A stretch of DNA of 5,454 nucleotides from an uncultured Verrucomicrobiota bacterium (GCA_903864375.1 CAIPFS010000713.1:1-5454); one strand, 5' to 3'; positions 1-5,454 are shown, numbered from the stretch's first letter. Made by a program: numbers and translations. The notes: generated by a model from the letters alone, not told the origin.

Positions 1-111
1 CTGGTGCTCAGCGTTGCCTGGCCCGGGGGCACCTCCCAGCAGTATCCCATTCCACTCTCCGCCCAGGAGGTCGAGGCCTCCGTCGATGGCTCCCTGAAAG
101 TCGTCCGATGA
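1..111 (+). CDS. C-terminal tail of a gene cut by the window edge; possible ASPIC/UnbV-type domain
   Basis: Frame 1 is open from the first base to a TGA at 109-111 and gives 36 residues. The tail contains the motif VAWPGGTSQQYPIPLS followed by an EVEASVDGSLKVV-like strand. A short beta strand, then W-P-x-G, then an Q-rich turn and another strand before the chain ends resembles the ASPIC/UnbV domain, which closes many secreted FG-GAP/CRTAC1-like repeat proteins. This is seen only as a short pattern, so the function is a guess; the coding call itself is also based on only 36 codons. The gene runs towards the minus-strand tRNA and would be convergent with it. The start and most of the protein lie outside the window. 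Confidence 0.45.
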   Translation: MVLSVAWPGGTSQQYPIPLSAQEVEASVDGSLKVVR

Positions 112-193
112 TCGAGGGTTCGATGATCGGAGGATTCAGGGATTGGGGGGAAAAAGACGTTTCGGGAATCGATGACCGCTGAAGGCGGTGGGG

Positions 194-361
194 CGATAAT
201 CTGATATCAGCCCGAGGGGAGGAACAGATGGTCGGGACGACAGGATTTGAACCTGCGACATCTTGGTCCCAAACCAAGCGCTCTACCAGGCTGAGCCACG
301 TCCCGTTGCCAACTGGACAGGAAACATGAGGGCTGGTGCGAAGGAAGCAATCAGATTATCG
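194..361. repeat. 12-base perfect inverted repeat bracketing the tRNA-Pro gene
   Basis: The arm cgataatctgat at 194-205 is the exact reverse complement of atcagattatcg at 350-361. The right arm begins 2 bases after the pdxA stop codon, and the left arm lies 23 bases beyond the tRNA 3' end. In a minus-strand transcript running from pdxA through the tRNA, the arms could pair and place the tRNA in the loop of a long stem. The left arm also overlaps a 10-base palindrome, ctgatatcag, at 201-210. No target-site duplication or transposase is present, so this is not an insertion-sequence terminus. Its role is unknown and it could be chance. Confidence 0.5.
229..305 (-). tRNA. tRNA-Pro, anticodon UGG, CCA end encoded
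   Basis: Read on the minus strand this is a complete 77-nucleotide cloverleaf. The acceptor stem CGGGACG (305-299) pairs perfectly with CGTCCCG (239-233), followed by discriminator A (232) and a genomically encoded CCA (231-229). The D arm carries GCTCAGCCTGGTAGAGC. The anticodon stem CTTGG/CCAAG (278-274 with 266-262) closes the loop TTTGGGA, giving anticodon TGG at 271-269 with G at position 37, as expected for proline tRNAs. The T arm has GCAGG TTCAAAT CCTGT. It decodes CCN proline codons, mainly CCA and CCG. The gene lies 58 bases downstream of the pdxA stop on the same strand. I see no convincing promoter of its own in that gap, so co-transcription with surA-like/pdxA is possible. Confidence 0.97.
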
Positions 362-363
362 GA

Positions 364-1422
364 TTACTTGACGTCCAGCGGGGCGGGGATGGCTCTGGCT
401 TTGAGCAATTGATGGGCGAGCCGCAGAGCGGCTAACATGCTGGAAGGATTGGCCACTCCCTTTCCAGCGATATCATAGGCGGTGCCGTGGTCGGGAGAGG
501 TCCGGACAAACGGCAATCCAACCGTCCAATTCACTCCCGAGTCAAAAGCCACCATTTTGAGGGGGACCAGACCCTGGTCATGGTACATGGCGAGCACCAC
601 GTCAAACTCGCCTCGATAGGCGCGATGAAACAAGGTATCCGCAGGAAACGGACCTGAGACATGGATTCCATCAGCTCGGGCCTGTTCCACGGCCGGTTGG
701 ATGATTTCGACTTCCTCGGTACCCATTTTTCCGCCTTCCCCCGCATGGGGATTAAGGCCGCAGACACCGATGCTTGAGCGTGGCAGGCCCAATTCGCGAC
801 AGGCCTGGAAAGCCAGTTGAAGACTGGCGCGGATGCCCTGGATGCTCAGACTCGATGCGACGTTCTTTAGCGGGAGATGGGTGGTTGCCAACAAGACCCT
901 CAGCCAGCGCTCCCGGTCATCCGGACCCAGCAGCATCATTCCAGTGGAAACAGGTCCGGATAAGTGGGACAGGAATTCAGTCTGTCCGACGAACGGAATA
1001 TTTGCTCGAAGTATGGCTTCTTTACTGACCGGCCCTGTGACAACGCCGTCCAAAAGACCTGTCAGGCAGGCCATCCCGGCGGCCCGCAGCCACTCGACGG
1101 CTGCAACCGCGGCTTCGGGACAACCGGGGGTCAGGGGAGCCGTAAACGCCGGGCCGGGTGGCCGCCAGATGACAAGGGGCCCTTGAAACGGGTCCTGAAG
1201 CGATTCGATGACAGGTGGACAGGGGATTCCCAGCCGCTGACTCGTTTGTTTTACCGCTTCCACGTCGCCAATCAGGACGTACTCAACATCGCTCGTGCCT
1301 TGGAGGTGTTGCAGCGCCTTCAGCGAGACCTCCGGGCCAATGCCTGTGACGTCCCCCAGGGTGACGCCTATTTTCCAGGAGCGGAGTCGCGAAGAGAGGA
1401 GAGGAAAAGCGTCCCCGGCCAC
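364..1422 (-). CDS. pdxA: 4-hydroxythreonine-4-phosphate dehydrogenase (PdxA)
   Basis: This 352-residue protein oxidises 4-phospho-hydroxy-L-threonine with NAD(P); the product is combined with deoxyxylulose phosphate by PdxJ to make pyridoxine phosphate, in the cytoplasm. Family landmarks are GVTLGDVTGIGPE (19-31), VTGPVSKEAI (128-137), TTHLPLK (180-186), CGLNPHAGEGGKMGTEE (221-237), PADTLF (260-265), AMYHDQGL (278-285), GVNWTVGLPFVRTSPDHGTA (296-315). The three metal ligands, H166, H211 and H266 in E. coli, correspond to H182, H226 and H281. K289, N298 and R307 match the other substrate-binding positions. One oddity: the usual GHTEF motif reads GQTEF, with Gln147 (codon CAG at 984-982) where the family has a substrate-binding His. 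The start is GTG at 1422, the only usual start codon between an in-frame TAA and the first conserved motif. There is no clear Shine-Dalgarno sequence, so translation is probably coupled to the surA-like gene ending 4 bases upstream. The N-terminus is about 12-15 residues longer than in E. coli. Confidence 0.95.
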   Translation of the reverse strand: MAGDAFPLLSSRLRSWKIGVTLGDVTGIGPEVSLKALQHLQGTSDVEYVLIGDVEAVKQTSQRLGIPCPPVIESLQDPFQGPLVIWRPPGPAFTAPLTPGCPEAAVAAVEWLRAAGMACLTGLLDGVVTGPVSKEAILRANIPFVGQTEFLSHLSGPVSTGMMLLGPDDRERWLRVLLATTHLPLKNVASSLSIQGIRASLQLAFQACRELGLPRSSIGVCGLNPHAGEGGKMGTEEVEIIQPAVEQARADGIHVSGPFPADTLFHRAYRGEFDVVLAMYHDQGLVPLKMVAFDSGVNWTVGLPFVRTSPDHGTAYDIAGKGVANPSSMLAALRLAHQLLKARAIPAPLDVK

Positions 1423-1426
1423 AGAT

Positions 1427-2395
1427 CTAGAAGTACTTTACCAGGGATTTCGCCTTGAGCTTGGCGATCCATTTCTTTCGTAACCGCTCGGTTTCCACCG
1501 ATTTCAGGGTCTGTTCCACCTCTTCCCGCACTTCGCTCAACGGACGCTGGTGGGCCAGTTCTCGATTCTCGATCTTGACGACGAAAATGGCTCCCTCGGC
1601 GTCGATGGGATCGCTGACGTCGCCCGCCTTCCCCTGGAAGACAAAATCGCGCAGTTCCTTGCGAAGATCGCTTTCCTTGTTTTCGACCCATCCACGGTCG
1701 CCACCCTTGTTTCTCCGGGCGTCATCGGACAGTTCGTCCGCCAGTTTACCAAAGTCCTCGCTTGCACGAGCCCGGCGGGTGGCTTCGGTGGCGATTCGCA
1801 ACGGTTCACCCCGGGCATGGCGGGCTTTTTCGACGACAATGACACGGACTTTGGCGCGATCACCCACCTGATAGCGGCTGAGATTCTCCTGGTAGAACTT
1901 TTCTATCCGCTTGGGGGAAATCACCAGCGTCTGGGTGACGTTTTTCCGGGTCATTGTGGTGATGACAAAGGTATCTCGGATATCCTTGCGGTAGCTTTCA
2001 AAGGTTTGGTTCCGCTGGTGCAGCGTCTTCACGAGGGAGATGCGGTCGCCGAACTCTTCGCGCACCTGCTGGTTGACGTAATCCTCGATGATGGTTTCCG
2101 GAAGATTGTAGCCTGCCGTCTCAAATTCCCGAAGAATCAGTTCCCGTTCGATCAGGATCTCAAGGCTGTCGCGGAAGATTTCGATCTGCTTTTGCTCGAA
2201 GGCTTCCTGGGTTCGCGTCTGTCGTGCGGCAGCCTGGAGTGCACGGAGGGAGAATTGCTCGACGTCATCCTTGGTGATGACCTTGTCATTAACGACAGCG
2301 GCCACGCCGTTGAGAATCTGTTGTTGTGCGGAGGCTGGGATGCCTCGCAGCACAAGCCCCAGAGCGATCAACGCGGCGAATCGAACCCACTTCAT
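1427..2395 (-). CDS. SurA-like periplasmic chaperone with one parvulin domain, probably catalytically dead
   Basis: The 322-residue product starting at ATG 2395 has a signal peptide: MKWVR, a hydrophobic stretch, then a signal-peptidase I site ASA before QQQ. A reading frame is open further up to a GTG at 2455, adding 20 polar residues that would bury the signal peptide, so I prefer 2395. In that longer numbering, residues 46-180 form a SurA N-terminal helical domain (VAAVVNDKVITKDDVE, then LIERELILREFE), 197-297 a parvulin domain with the hallmark FGKLADELSDDARRNKGGDRGWV (235-257) and AGDVSDPI (277-284), and 305-342 a charged C-terminal helix. The usual active-site histidines are absent: RHIL reads RVIV and HIIKL reads FVVKI. 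E. coli SurA has two parvulin domains; this protein has one. It likely escorts outer-membrane or secreted proteins. It is 4 bases from pdxA, the same surA-pdxA order seen in proteobacteria. PrsA/PpiD relatives cannot be fully excluded. Confidence 0.88.
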   Translation of the reverse strand: MKWVRFAALIALGLVLRGIPASAQQQILNGVAAVVNDKVITKDDVEQFSLRALQAAARQTRTQEAFEQKQIEIFRDSLEILIERELILREFETAGYNLPETIIEDYVNQQVREEFGDRISLVKTLHQRNQTFESYRKDIRDTFVITTMTRKNVTQTLVISPKRIEKFYQENLSRYQVGDRAKVRVIVVEKARHARGEPLRIATEATRRARASEDFGKLADELSDDARRNKGGDRGWVENKESDLRKELRDFVFQGKAGDVSDPIDAEGAIFVVKIENRELAHQRPLSEVREEVEQTLKSVETERLRKKWIAKLKAKSLVKYF

Positions 2396-2403
2396 GGATT
2401 GGG

Positions 2404-2431
2404 ACGATAGCGACTTCGCGGGCGGGTTCAA
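2404..2431 (-). promoter_or_regulatory. weak candidate sigma70-type promoter for the surA-like/pdxA operon
   Basis: On the minus strand TTGAAC (2431-2426) and TATCGT (2409-2404) are 16 bases apart, each matching four of six consensus bases. A start 6-7 bases further on would fall at about 2397, almost on the ATG at 2395, so the message would be nearly leaderless. That would agree with the lack of a Shine-Dalgarno sequence there. The match is weak and such pairs occur by chance. Confidence 0.2.
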
Positions 2432-2529
2432 GGACCGCGTCTGAGGTTCGGTCACGGGAGCGTCCGCCCGAAGCCGGTGCGCAGAACTGGCATGGCTTCA
2501 ACGCTTGCGGTTTCAATGGAATTTCGGAG

Positions 2530-3366
2530 ATGCTCACCCCTCATTTGAGTGCCACAGCCCCCAGTCTGGTTCTGCTGATTCCGGCTTACAATGAAGAGAA
2601 GCGCATTGGTCCCGTCCTGACGCGGTACGCGGAGTACTTTTATCACCACTACCCCGGTCGGGTCCGGTTGGTGGTTGTCCTGAATGGTTGTCGGGACGAC
2701 ACGATCGGAGTGGTCCGGGCGGCGGAACAAAAATACCTCAGCATCTCGCATCTGGAATTCTCCGGACGGATTGGAAAGGGGGGCGCATTGATCGAGGGCC
2801 TCAAGCTCGCGCCGCTGGCGGATTTGATCGGTTATGTGGATGCGGATGGGGCAACGCCTCCGCAGGTTTTCCATGACCTTGTCGTTCGCCTGGTCGCCGG
2901 TGAGGCCGACTGTCTGATTGCGTCACGCTGGATTCCTGGAGCCAGGATCACCCATGCACAGCCACAGCGCCGTCAGTTTGCCAGCCGGCTCTTTCACGGT
3001 TTTGTCGAAGCTTTTTTCGGCATGGGGATCAAAGATACCCAGTGTGGAGCCAAGGTCATGAGCCGGCGTGCCATCCAGGCGATTCATACCCGGCTCCAAT
3101 TGGCCGACCTCGCATTCGACGTCAACCTGCTTTATTCCCTGAAACGATCGGGATTTAAGATCAACGAAGTTGCCACGGAATGGAACGACCAGAGTGGTTC
3201 GAAGGTCGTGTTCAACCTCAAGACCTCGCTCAATATGCTGCTGTCGCTGGTTCGCCTCCGGCTGGTCTACTCCCCATTTTATCGATGGCTGCGCCCGTTT
3301 CGGCCGATCGAGACGTGGGTCTACAAGAAATTGAATGCCCCACCTCCGATTCCTGGAAGTCGGTAG
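2530..3366 (+). CDS. Glycosyltransferase family 2, DPM1/ALG5-like
   Basis: The 278-residue protein is a single GT-A type glycosyltransferase domain that moves a sugar from a nucleotide-sugar donor, in relatives often onto dolichyl- or undecaprenyl-phosphate at the cytoplasmic membrane face. Landmarks are LLIPAYNEEKRI (15-26), VVVLNGCRDDT (48-58), GRIGKGGALIEGL (79-91), the metal/nucleotide DxD-like GYVDADGATPP (101-111, D104 and D106), ASRWIPGA (131-138), GIKDTQCGAKVMSR (166-179), LAFDVNLLY (194-202) and a basic tail NMLLSLVRLRL. No transmembrane segment is evident, so it is probably soluble or peripheral. The start is ATG 2530, with GGA 9 bases upstream and GGAG directly abutting it; the conserved domain begins about 12 residues in. 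The frame is open further upstream, but that part is antisense to the surA-like gene and has no family match. No other cell-wall or glycan gene is nearby, so donor and acceptor cannot be named. Confidence 0.9.
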   Translation: MLTPHLSATAPSLVLLIPAYNEEKRIGPVLTRYAEYFYHHYPGRVRLVVVLNGCRDDTIGVVRAAEQKYLSISHLEFSGRIGKGGALIEGLKLAPLADLIGYVDADGATPPQVFHDLVVRLVAGEADCLIASRWIPGARITHAQPQRRQFASRLFHGFVEAFFGMGIKDTQCGAKVMSRRAIQAIHTRLQLADLAFDVNLLYSLKRSGFKINEVATEWNDQSGSKVVFNLKTSLNMLLSLVRLRLVYSPFYRWLRPFRPIETWVYKKLNAPPPIPGSR

Positions 3367-3428
3367 CGCCTCAGGAATAGCGTCATTCGAACAGCGCTTC
3401 AGATATTGACCTGAGGCTCGGCGCCTAC
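3363..3428. repeat. imperfect inverted repeat between convergent genes; possible transcription-end hairpin
   Basis: The sequence gcctcagg at 3368-3375 is the exact reverse complement of cctgaggc at 3410-3417. With an internal bulge the arms extend to gtagcgcctcagg (3363-3375) and the segment ending cgcctac (3428). The structure spans the glycosyltransferase stop, the 32-base gap and the last codons of the sensor kinase. It sits where a bidirectional terminator would be expected, but the loop is long (34 bases) and there is no T tract on either strand, so it is not a standard intrinsic terminator. Confidence 0.3.
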
Positions 3429-4607
3429 AGGCAATGTGAAATAGAAAGTGGCACCCTTTCCCGGTTCACTCACCAGTCGGACATCGCCTCCGTGGACCTG
3501 GATGATGTGTTTGACAATGCTCAATCCAAGTCCGGTACCGCCCTGTTCCCTCGATCGAGCCCGGTCGACCCGATAAAACCGCTCGAACACGCGCTCGATG
3601 GCGTCCCCGGGAATTCCTGGTCCATCGTCCATGACCCAGACTTCGATGGTGCTGGCGTTGAGGGGGCGTGCGCCCAGTCTCACGGTGCCCCCGACCCGCC
3701 CGTATTTGATGGCGTTGTCGATCAAGTTGAACAGAACCTGTTGAAGTCGATCTCCGTCCGCACGGACCCGAAGAACGGGATCCACCTCATTGGCGATGGT
3801 CACCTCCCGGTCGGAAGCGCGCGCGGTGAGATCGCTGATCGCCTGCTCGCATTCATCATGAAGGTCAATGTGCTGCAGGTTGAGCACCACCTGCCCGGAC
3901 TCGAGACTTGAGATGGAGAGCAGGTCCTCAATCAGGAAGGTCAGCCGGTCGGTGTGTTTCTCGATGGTTTGCAGAAACCGAACGGCGATGGCGGGATCAT
4001 CCTTGGCGCCATCCAGCAGCGTTTCGACATAACCTTTGATCAGGGATAATGGCGTGCGCAGCTCATGGCTGACATTGGCGACAAAATCCTTTCGGAGATT
4101 TTCCAACTGCTTAAGCCGGGTCAGGTCGTGAAAGACCAGGACGGAACCGGCGTGGGTACGCCCCGGCTCCCGGAGGCTGGCCGCGTTGATTTGAAGGACC
4201 CGCCCGGAGTTACCCGGAAGGACCAACTCAAAGCCCGTGACCCGACCTTCGCGCGTCGCACGTTCGGCAACCCCCTGTAGTTCGTGCAGTCGCAGTGCCT
4301 CGAGCAGGGTGCGACCCCGAATCTCGCCATTCAGGGAAAAAAGCTGGCCCAGGGTTGGGTTGGCGAACTGAACCCGGCCATCCTCGTCGAGAATGAGCAA
4401 TCCCTCGACCATGCTGTTGAAGACGGTCTGTTGTTTGGCCTGCTCTTCGGCAAGGGCGGTGTGTCGTGCCGAGCGAAGTTCCGACAGCTCATTCTGGCAT
4501 TTCCGCAATTGCTCCTGTGCCTTTTGAGCCCTCCGTCCCTGCCAGAGCGTGAAAAAGGTCCCGACTCCCGCCGTCAAACCGACAAGGATGAACCAGTAAG
4601 AGTCCAA
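3399..4607 (-). CDS. PhoR-type sensor histidine kinase with PAS domain
   Basis: This 402-residue kinase should autophosphorylate on His and pass the phosphate to the response regulator encoded just upstream. In order: one N-terminal membrane segment (about 4-22), a charged coiled-coil-like linker (24-60), a PAS domain (about 62-165, with EGLLILDEDGRVQFANPTLGQLF), HisKA with FVANVSHELRTPLSLIKG and phosphoacceptor H181, then the ATPase domain: N box NLIDNAIKYG (294-303), G1 DDGPGIP (327-333), F box FERFYRVD (341-348), G2 GGTGLGLSIVKH (356-367). It ends in TGA. All catalytic motifs look intact. No periplasmic sensor domain is present, so the signal is probably cytoplasmic, membrane-borne or delivered by a partner. 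The start is TTG at 4607: an in-frame TGA lies one codon before it, no ATG comes before the PAS domain, and GGAG is 9 bases upstream. PhoR is a family-level label; no pst or phoU gene is visible to confirm phosphate sensing. Confidence 0.93.
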   Translation of the reverse strand: MDSYWFILVGLTAGVGTFFTLWQGRRAQKAQEQLRKCQNELSELRSARHTALAEEQAKQQTVFNSMVEGLLILDEDGRVQFANPTLGQLFSLNGEIRGRTLLEALRLHELQGVAERATREGRVTGFELVLPGNSGRVLQINAASLREPGRTHAGSVLVFHDLTRLKQLENLRKDFVANVSHELRTPLSLIKGYVETLLDGAKDDPAIAVRFLQTIEKHTDRLTFLIEDLLSISSLESGQVVLNLQHIDLHDECEQAISDLTARASDREVTIANEVDPVLRVRADGDRLQQVLFNLIDNAIKYGRVGGTVRLGARPLNASTIEVWVMDDGPGIPGDAIERVFERFYRVDRARSREQGGTGLGLSIVKHIIQVHGGDVRLVSEPGKGATFYFTLPVGAEPQVNI

Positions 4608-4616
4608 AGGTCAGTT

Positions 4617-4620
4617 CTCC
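4617..4620 (-). promoter_or_regulatory. ribosome binding site deciding the kinase TTG start
   Basis: On the minus strand GGAG (4620-4617) lies 9 bases before the TTG at 4607-4605. The in-frame TGA one codon before that TTG excludes any earlier start, and the membrane segment begins within a few residues, so this site supports the unusual start codon. Confidence 0.6.
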
Positions 4621-4627
4621 AGAAGGT

Positions 4628-4672
4628 TCCCATGGATGGAGGCATGCAACCGATCGACTCCCATGGGATGGA
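4628..4672. repeat. imperfect direct repeat of a palindromic motif in the regulator-kinase spacer
   Basis: The motif tcccatggatgga (4628-4640) recurs as tcccatgggatgga (4659-4672), differing by one inserted g, 31 bases apart start to start. Each copy contains the palindrome ccatgg, extended to cccatggg in the second. The pair lies wholly within the 82-base non-coding spacer between the response regulator stop and the kinase start. It could be an operator, an RNA element that sets the ratio of the two proteins, or chance. Confidence 0.4.
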
Positions 4673-4689
4673 TCACGCTCCGGACCGTG

Positions 4690-5391
4690 TCAGTTTTCGA
4701 CAAAGCGGTACCCGACACCGCGGACGGTATCGAGGTAGCGGCAGGCACCGCCGAGCTTCTCCCGCAGGCGCCGCATGTGGGTATCGACGGTTCGGGTATC
4801 GATGATATTGTCGTATTCCCAGACATCGCGGAGCAATTGCTCACGGGACTGAACGCGTCCACGCCGCATGGCCAGCGTGGTGAGCAACTTGAATTCCGTC
4901 GCGGTCAAATCGATGCGCTTTCGGGCGACGGTCACGAGGTGCCGAGGAATGTCGATGCACAAATCCCCGATACTCAAGGTTTCTAGCTTTTCATCAGCGG
5001 CCTGACGGCGCTTGAGGAGGTTTTTGACGCGAAGGATCAGTTCACGTGGACTGAACGGCTTGGTCATGTAGTCGTCTGCTCCCAGTTCCAGGCCGAGGAC
5101 GCGGTCAATTTCCGCCGCTTTAGCGGTGAGCATGATGATCGGTACCCCGGAGGTGACGGGATCCCGGCGCAGGAGTTTGCAGACCTCCAGGCCATCCACC
5201 TCCGGCAGCATCACGTCCAACAGGACCAGGTCCGGGGCATGTTGACGGGCGCGCTTGATGGCTTCGTTGCCATCGTCAGCCGTGACGACCTCGTAACCCG
5301 CAGCCTTCAAATTGAAGCTGACCAACTCTACAGCGTCGGGTTCATCGTCCACGACCAGTACTTTTGCCATGATGGGTGAGTACCTAGCCAT
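4690..5391 (-). CDS. PhoB-type (OmpR/PhoB family) response regulator
   Basis: The 233-residue protein is a cytoplasmic DNA-binding transcription factor switched by phosphorylation. Residues 8-130 form the receiver domain: acidic pocket D15-D16, phosphoacceptor D59 in LLDVMLPEVDG, switch T89 in MLTA, and K111 in TKPF. Residues 138-232 form the winged-helix output domain with DLTATEFKLL, RGRVQSREQLLRDVW, IIDTRTVDTHMRRLREKL and the closing wing YLDTVRGVGYRFVE. All key residues are present. ATG 5391 is chosen because AGG lies 8 bases upstream; ATG 5370 (residue 8, MAKVLVVDDE) fits the family start better and is a real alternative, though its nearest AGG is about 12 bases away. The kinase gene follows after 82 bases and is its likely partner. 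PhoB is the closest family label, but target genes are not visible, so phosphate control is an inference. Confidence 0.93.
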   Translation of the reverse strand: MARYSPIMAKVLVVDDEPDAVELVSFNLKAAGYEVVTADDGNEAIKRARQHAPDLVLLDVMLPEVDGLEVCKLLRRDPVTSGVPIIMLTAKAAEIDRVLGLELGADDYMTKPFSPRELILRVKNLLKRRQAADEKLETLSIGDLCIDIPRHLVTVARKRIDLTATEFKLLTTLAMRRGRVQSREQLLRDVWEYDNIIDTRTVDTHMRRLREKLGGACRYLDTVRGVGYRFVEN

Positions 5392-5410
5392 AACGTCTGC
5401 CTACCGGATG

Positions 5411-5445
5411 TCGATGGGGTTACGAAATGGTAACATTGCCATCGA
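5411..5445. promoter_or_regulatory. nested inverted repeat upstream of the response regulator; candidate operator or 5' leader hairpin
   Basis: The outer arms tcgatgg (5411-5417) and ccatcga (5439-5445) are exact reverse complements. Inside them gttac (5419-5423) and gtaac (5430-5434) are also exact reverse complements around a 6-base loop. The element is 20 to 54 bases before the ATG at 5391 on the minus strand. It does not match the tandem CTGTCAT-type Pho box of E. coli, and no T tract follows it, so it is not a standard terminator. Function is unknown. Confidence 0.4.
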
Positions 5446-5454
5446 TGTGGTCTA

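Noticed and set aside
106..178. Three similar copies of cgatgatcg (106, 121 and 170)
   Set aside because: The units are only 9 bases, irregularly spaced, one is imperfect and the first overlaps a stop codon; this is too little to call a repeat array.
175..189. Small hairpin accgc-tgaag-gcggt as a terminator for the left-edge gene or the tRNA
   Set aside because: The stem is only 5 base pairs and no T tract follows on either strand.
8..277. Minus-strand 89-codon open frame through the tRNA
   Set aside because: It crosses the tRNA-Pro gene, and its start portion is simply translated tRNA sequence; it also opposes the plus-strand tail at 1-111.
194..361. Insertion-sequence or integration-site reading of the repeat around the tRNA
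   Set aside because: The arms are inverted rather than direct, enclose only the tRNA, and there is no transposase, integrase or partial tRNA copy.
964..1458. Plus-strand open frame of 164 codons opposite pdxA
   Set aside because: It lies opposite strongly conserved PdxA motifs, is rich in Arg/Gly/Pro and matches no family I know.
1550..2410. Long plus-strand open frame of 286 codons opposite the surA-like gene
   Set aside because: It is antisense to a protein with clear SurA/parvulin motifs and a signal peptide, and its own translation shows no recognisable domain. High GC content commonly opens such mirror frames.
2396..2455. Upstream GTG start for the surA-like gene
   Set aside because: It adds 20 polar residues before a textbook signal peptide and has no ribosome binding site, so ATG 2395 is preferred.
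2326..2529. 68-residue N-terminal extension of the glycosyltransferase
   Set aside because: It overlaps the 5' end of the divergent surA-like gene, is Arg/Ser-rich with no family match, and the normal GT2 start lies at ATG 2530.
5392..5454. Pho box upstream of the response regulator
   Set aside because: No tandem CTGTCAT-like 11-base repeats are present; the visible symmetry is inverted, not direct.

Overview
The window looks like ordinary chromosomal DNA from a fairly GC-rich, Gram-negative-type bacterium. A SurA-like periplasmic chaperone gene sits next to pdxA, a PhoB/PhoR-type two-component pair is present, and the only RNA gene is a tRNA-Pro. The wording of the proteins (for example GDVTGIGPE in PdxA and a near-canonical MAKVLVVDDEP start in the response regulator) and a possible ASPIC/UnbV-type tail at the left edge would fit Verrucomicrobiota or a related phylum. 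That placement is an inference from memory of family style, not a search result.

Layout, left to right. The first 111 bases hold the C-terminal tail of a plus-strand gene cut by the window edge. Bases 229-305 hold a minus-strand tRNA-Pro(UGG) with an encoded CCA end. Its minus-strand upstream neighbours are pdxA (364-1422) and a SurA-like chaperone/parvulin gene (1427-2395). surA-like and pdxA are only 4 bases apart and are almost certainly one operon; the tRNA could be its last member. A 134-base divergent gap separates the chaperone gene from a plus-strand family 2 glycosyltransferase of the DPM1/ALG5 type (2530-3366). That gene converges on a minus-strand PhoB-PhoR-type pair: response regulator 4690-5391, then sensor kinase 3399-4607, with an 82-base spacer. 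The last 63 bases are the region upstream of the response regulator. No stretch longer than 300 bases lacks a gene.

How the genes work together: the two-component pair would sense an envelope or phosphate-related signal and control transcription. The chaperone acts on outer-membrane or secreted proteins. PdxA makes an intermediate of pyridoxal 5'-phosphate. The glycosyltransferase probably loads a sugar onto a polyprenyl-phosphate carrier or a cell-surface glycan. Apart from the surA-pdxA and regulator-kinase pairs, no functional link between neighbours is visible.

I found no mobile element, CRISPR array, defence island or obviously new system. The points worth a second look are small: a 12-base perfect inverted repeat bracketing the tRNA gene, loss of both usual parvulin active-site histidines, a Gln in place of a usually conserved substrate-binding His in PdxA, a nested inverted repeat upstream of the response regulator, and a repeated palindromic motif in the regulator-kinase spacer.
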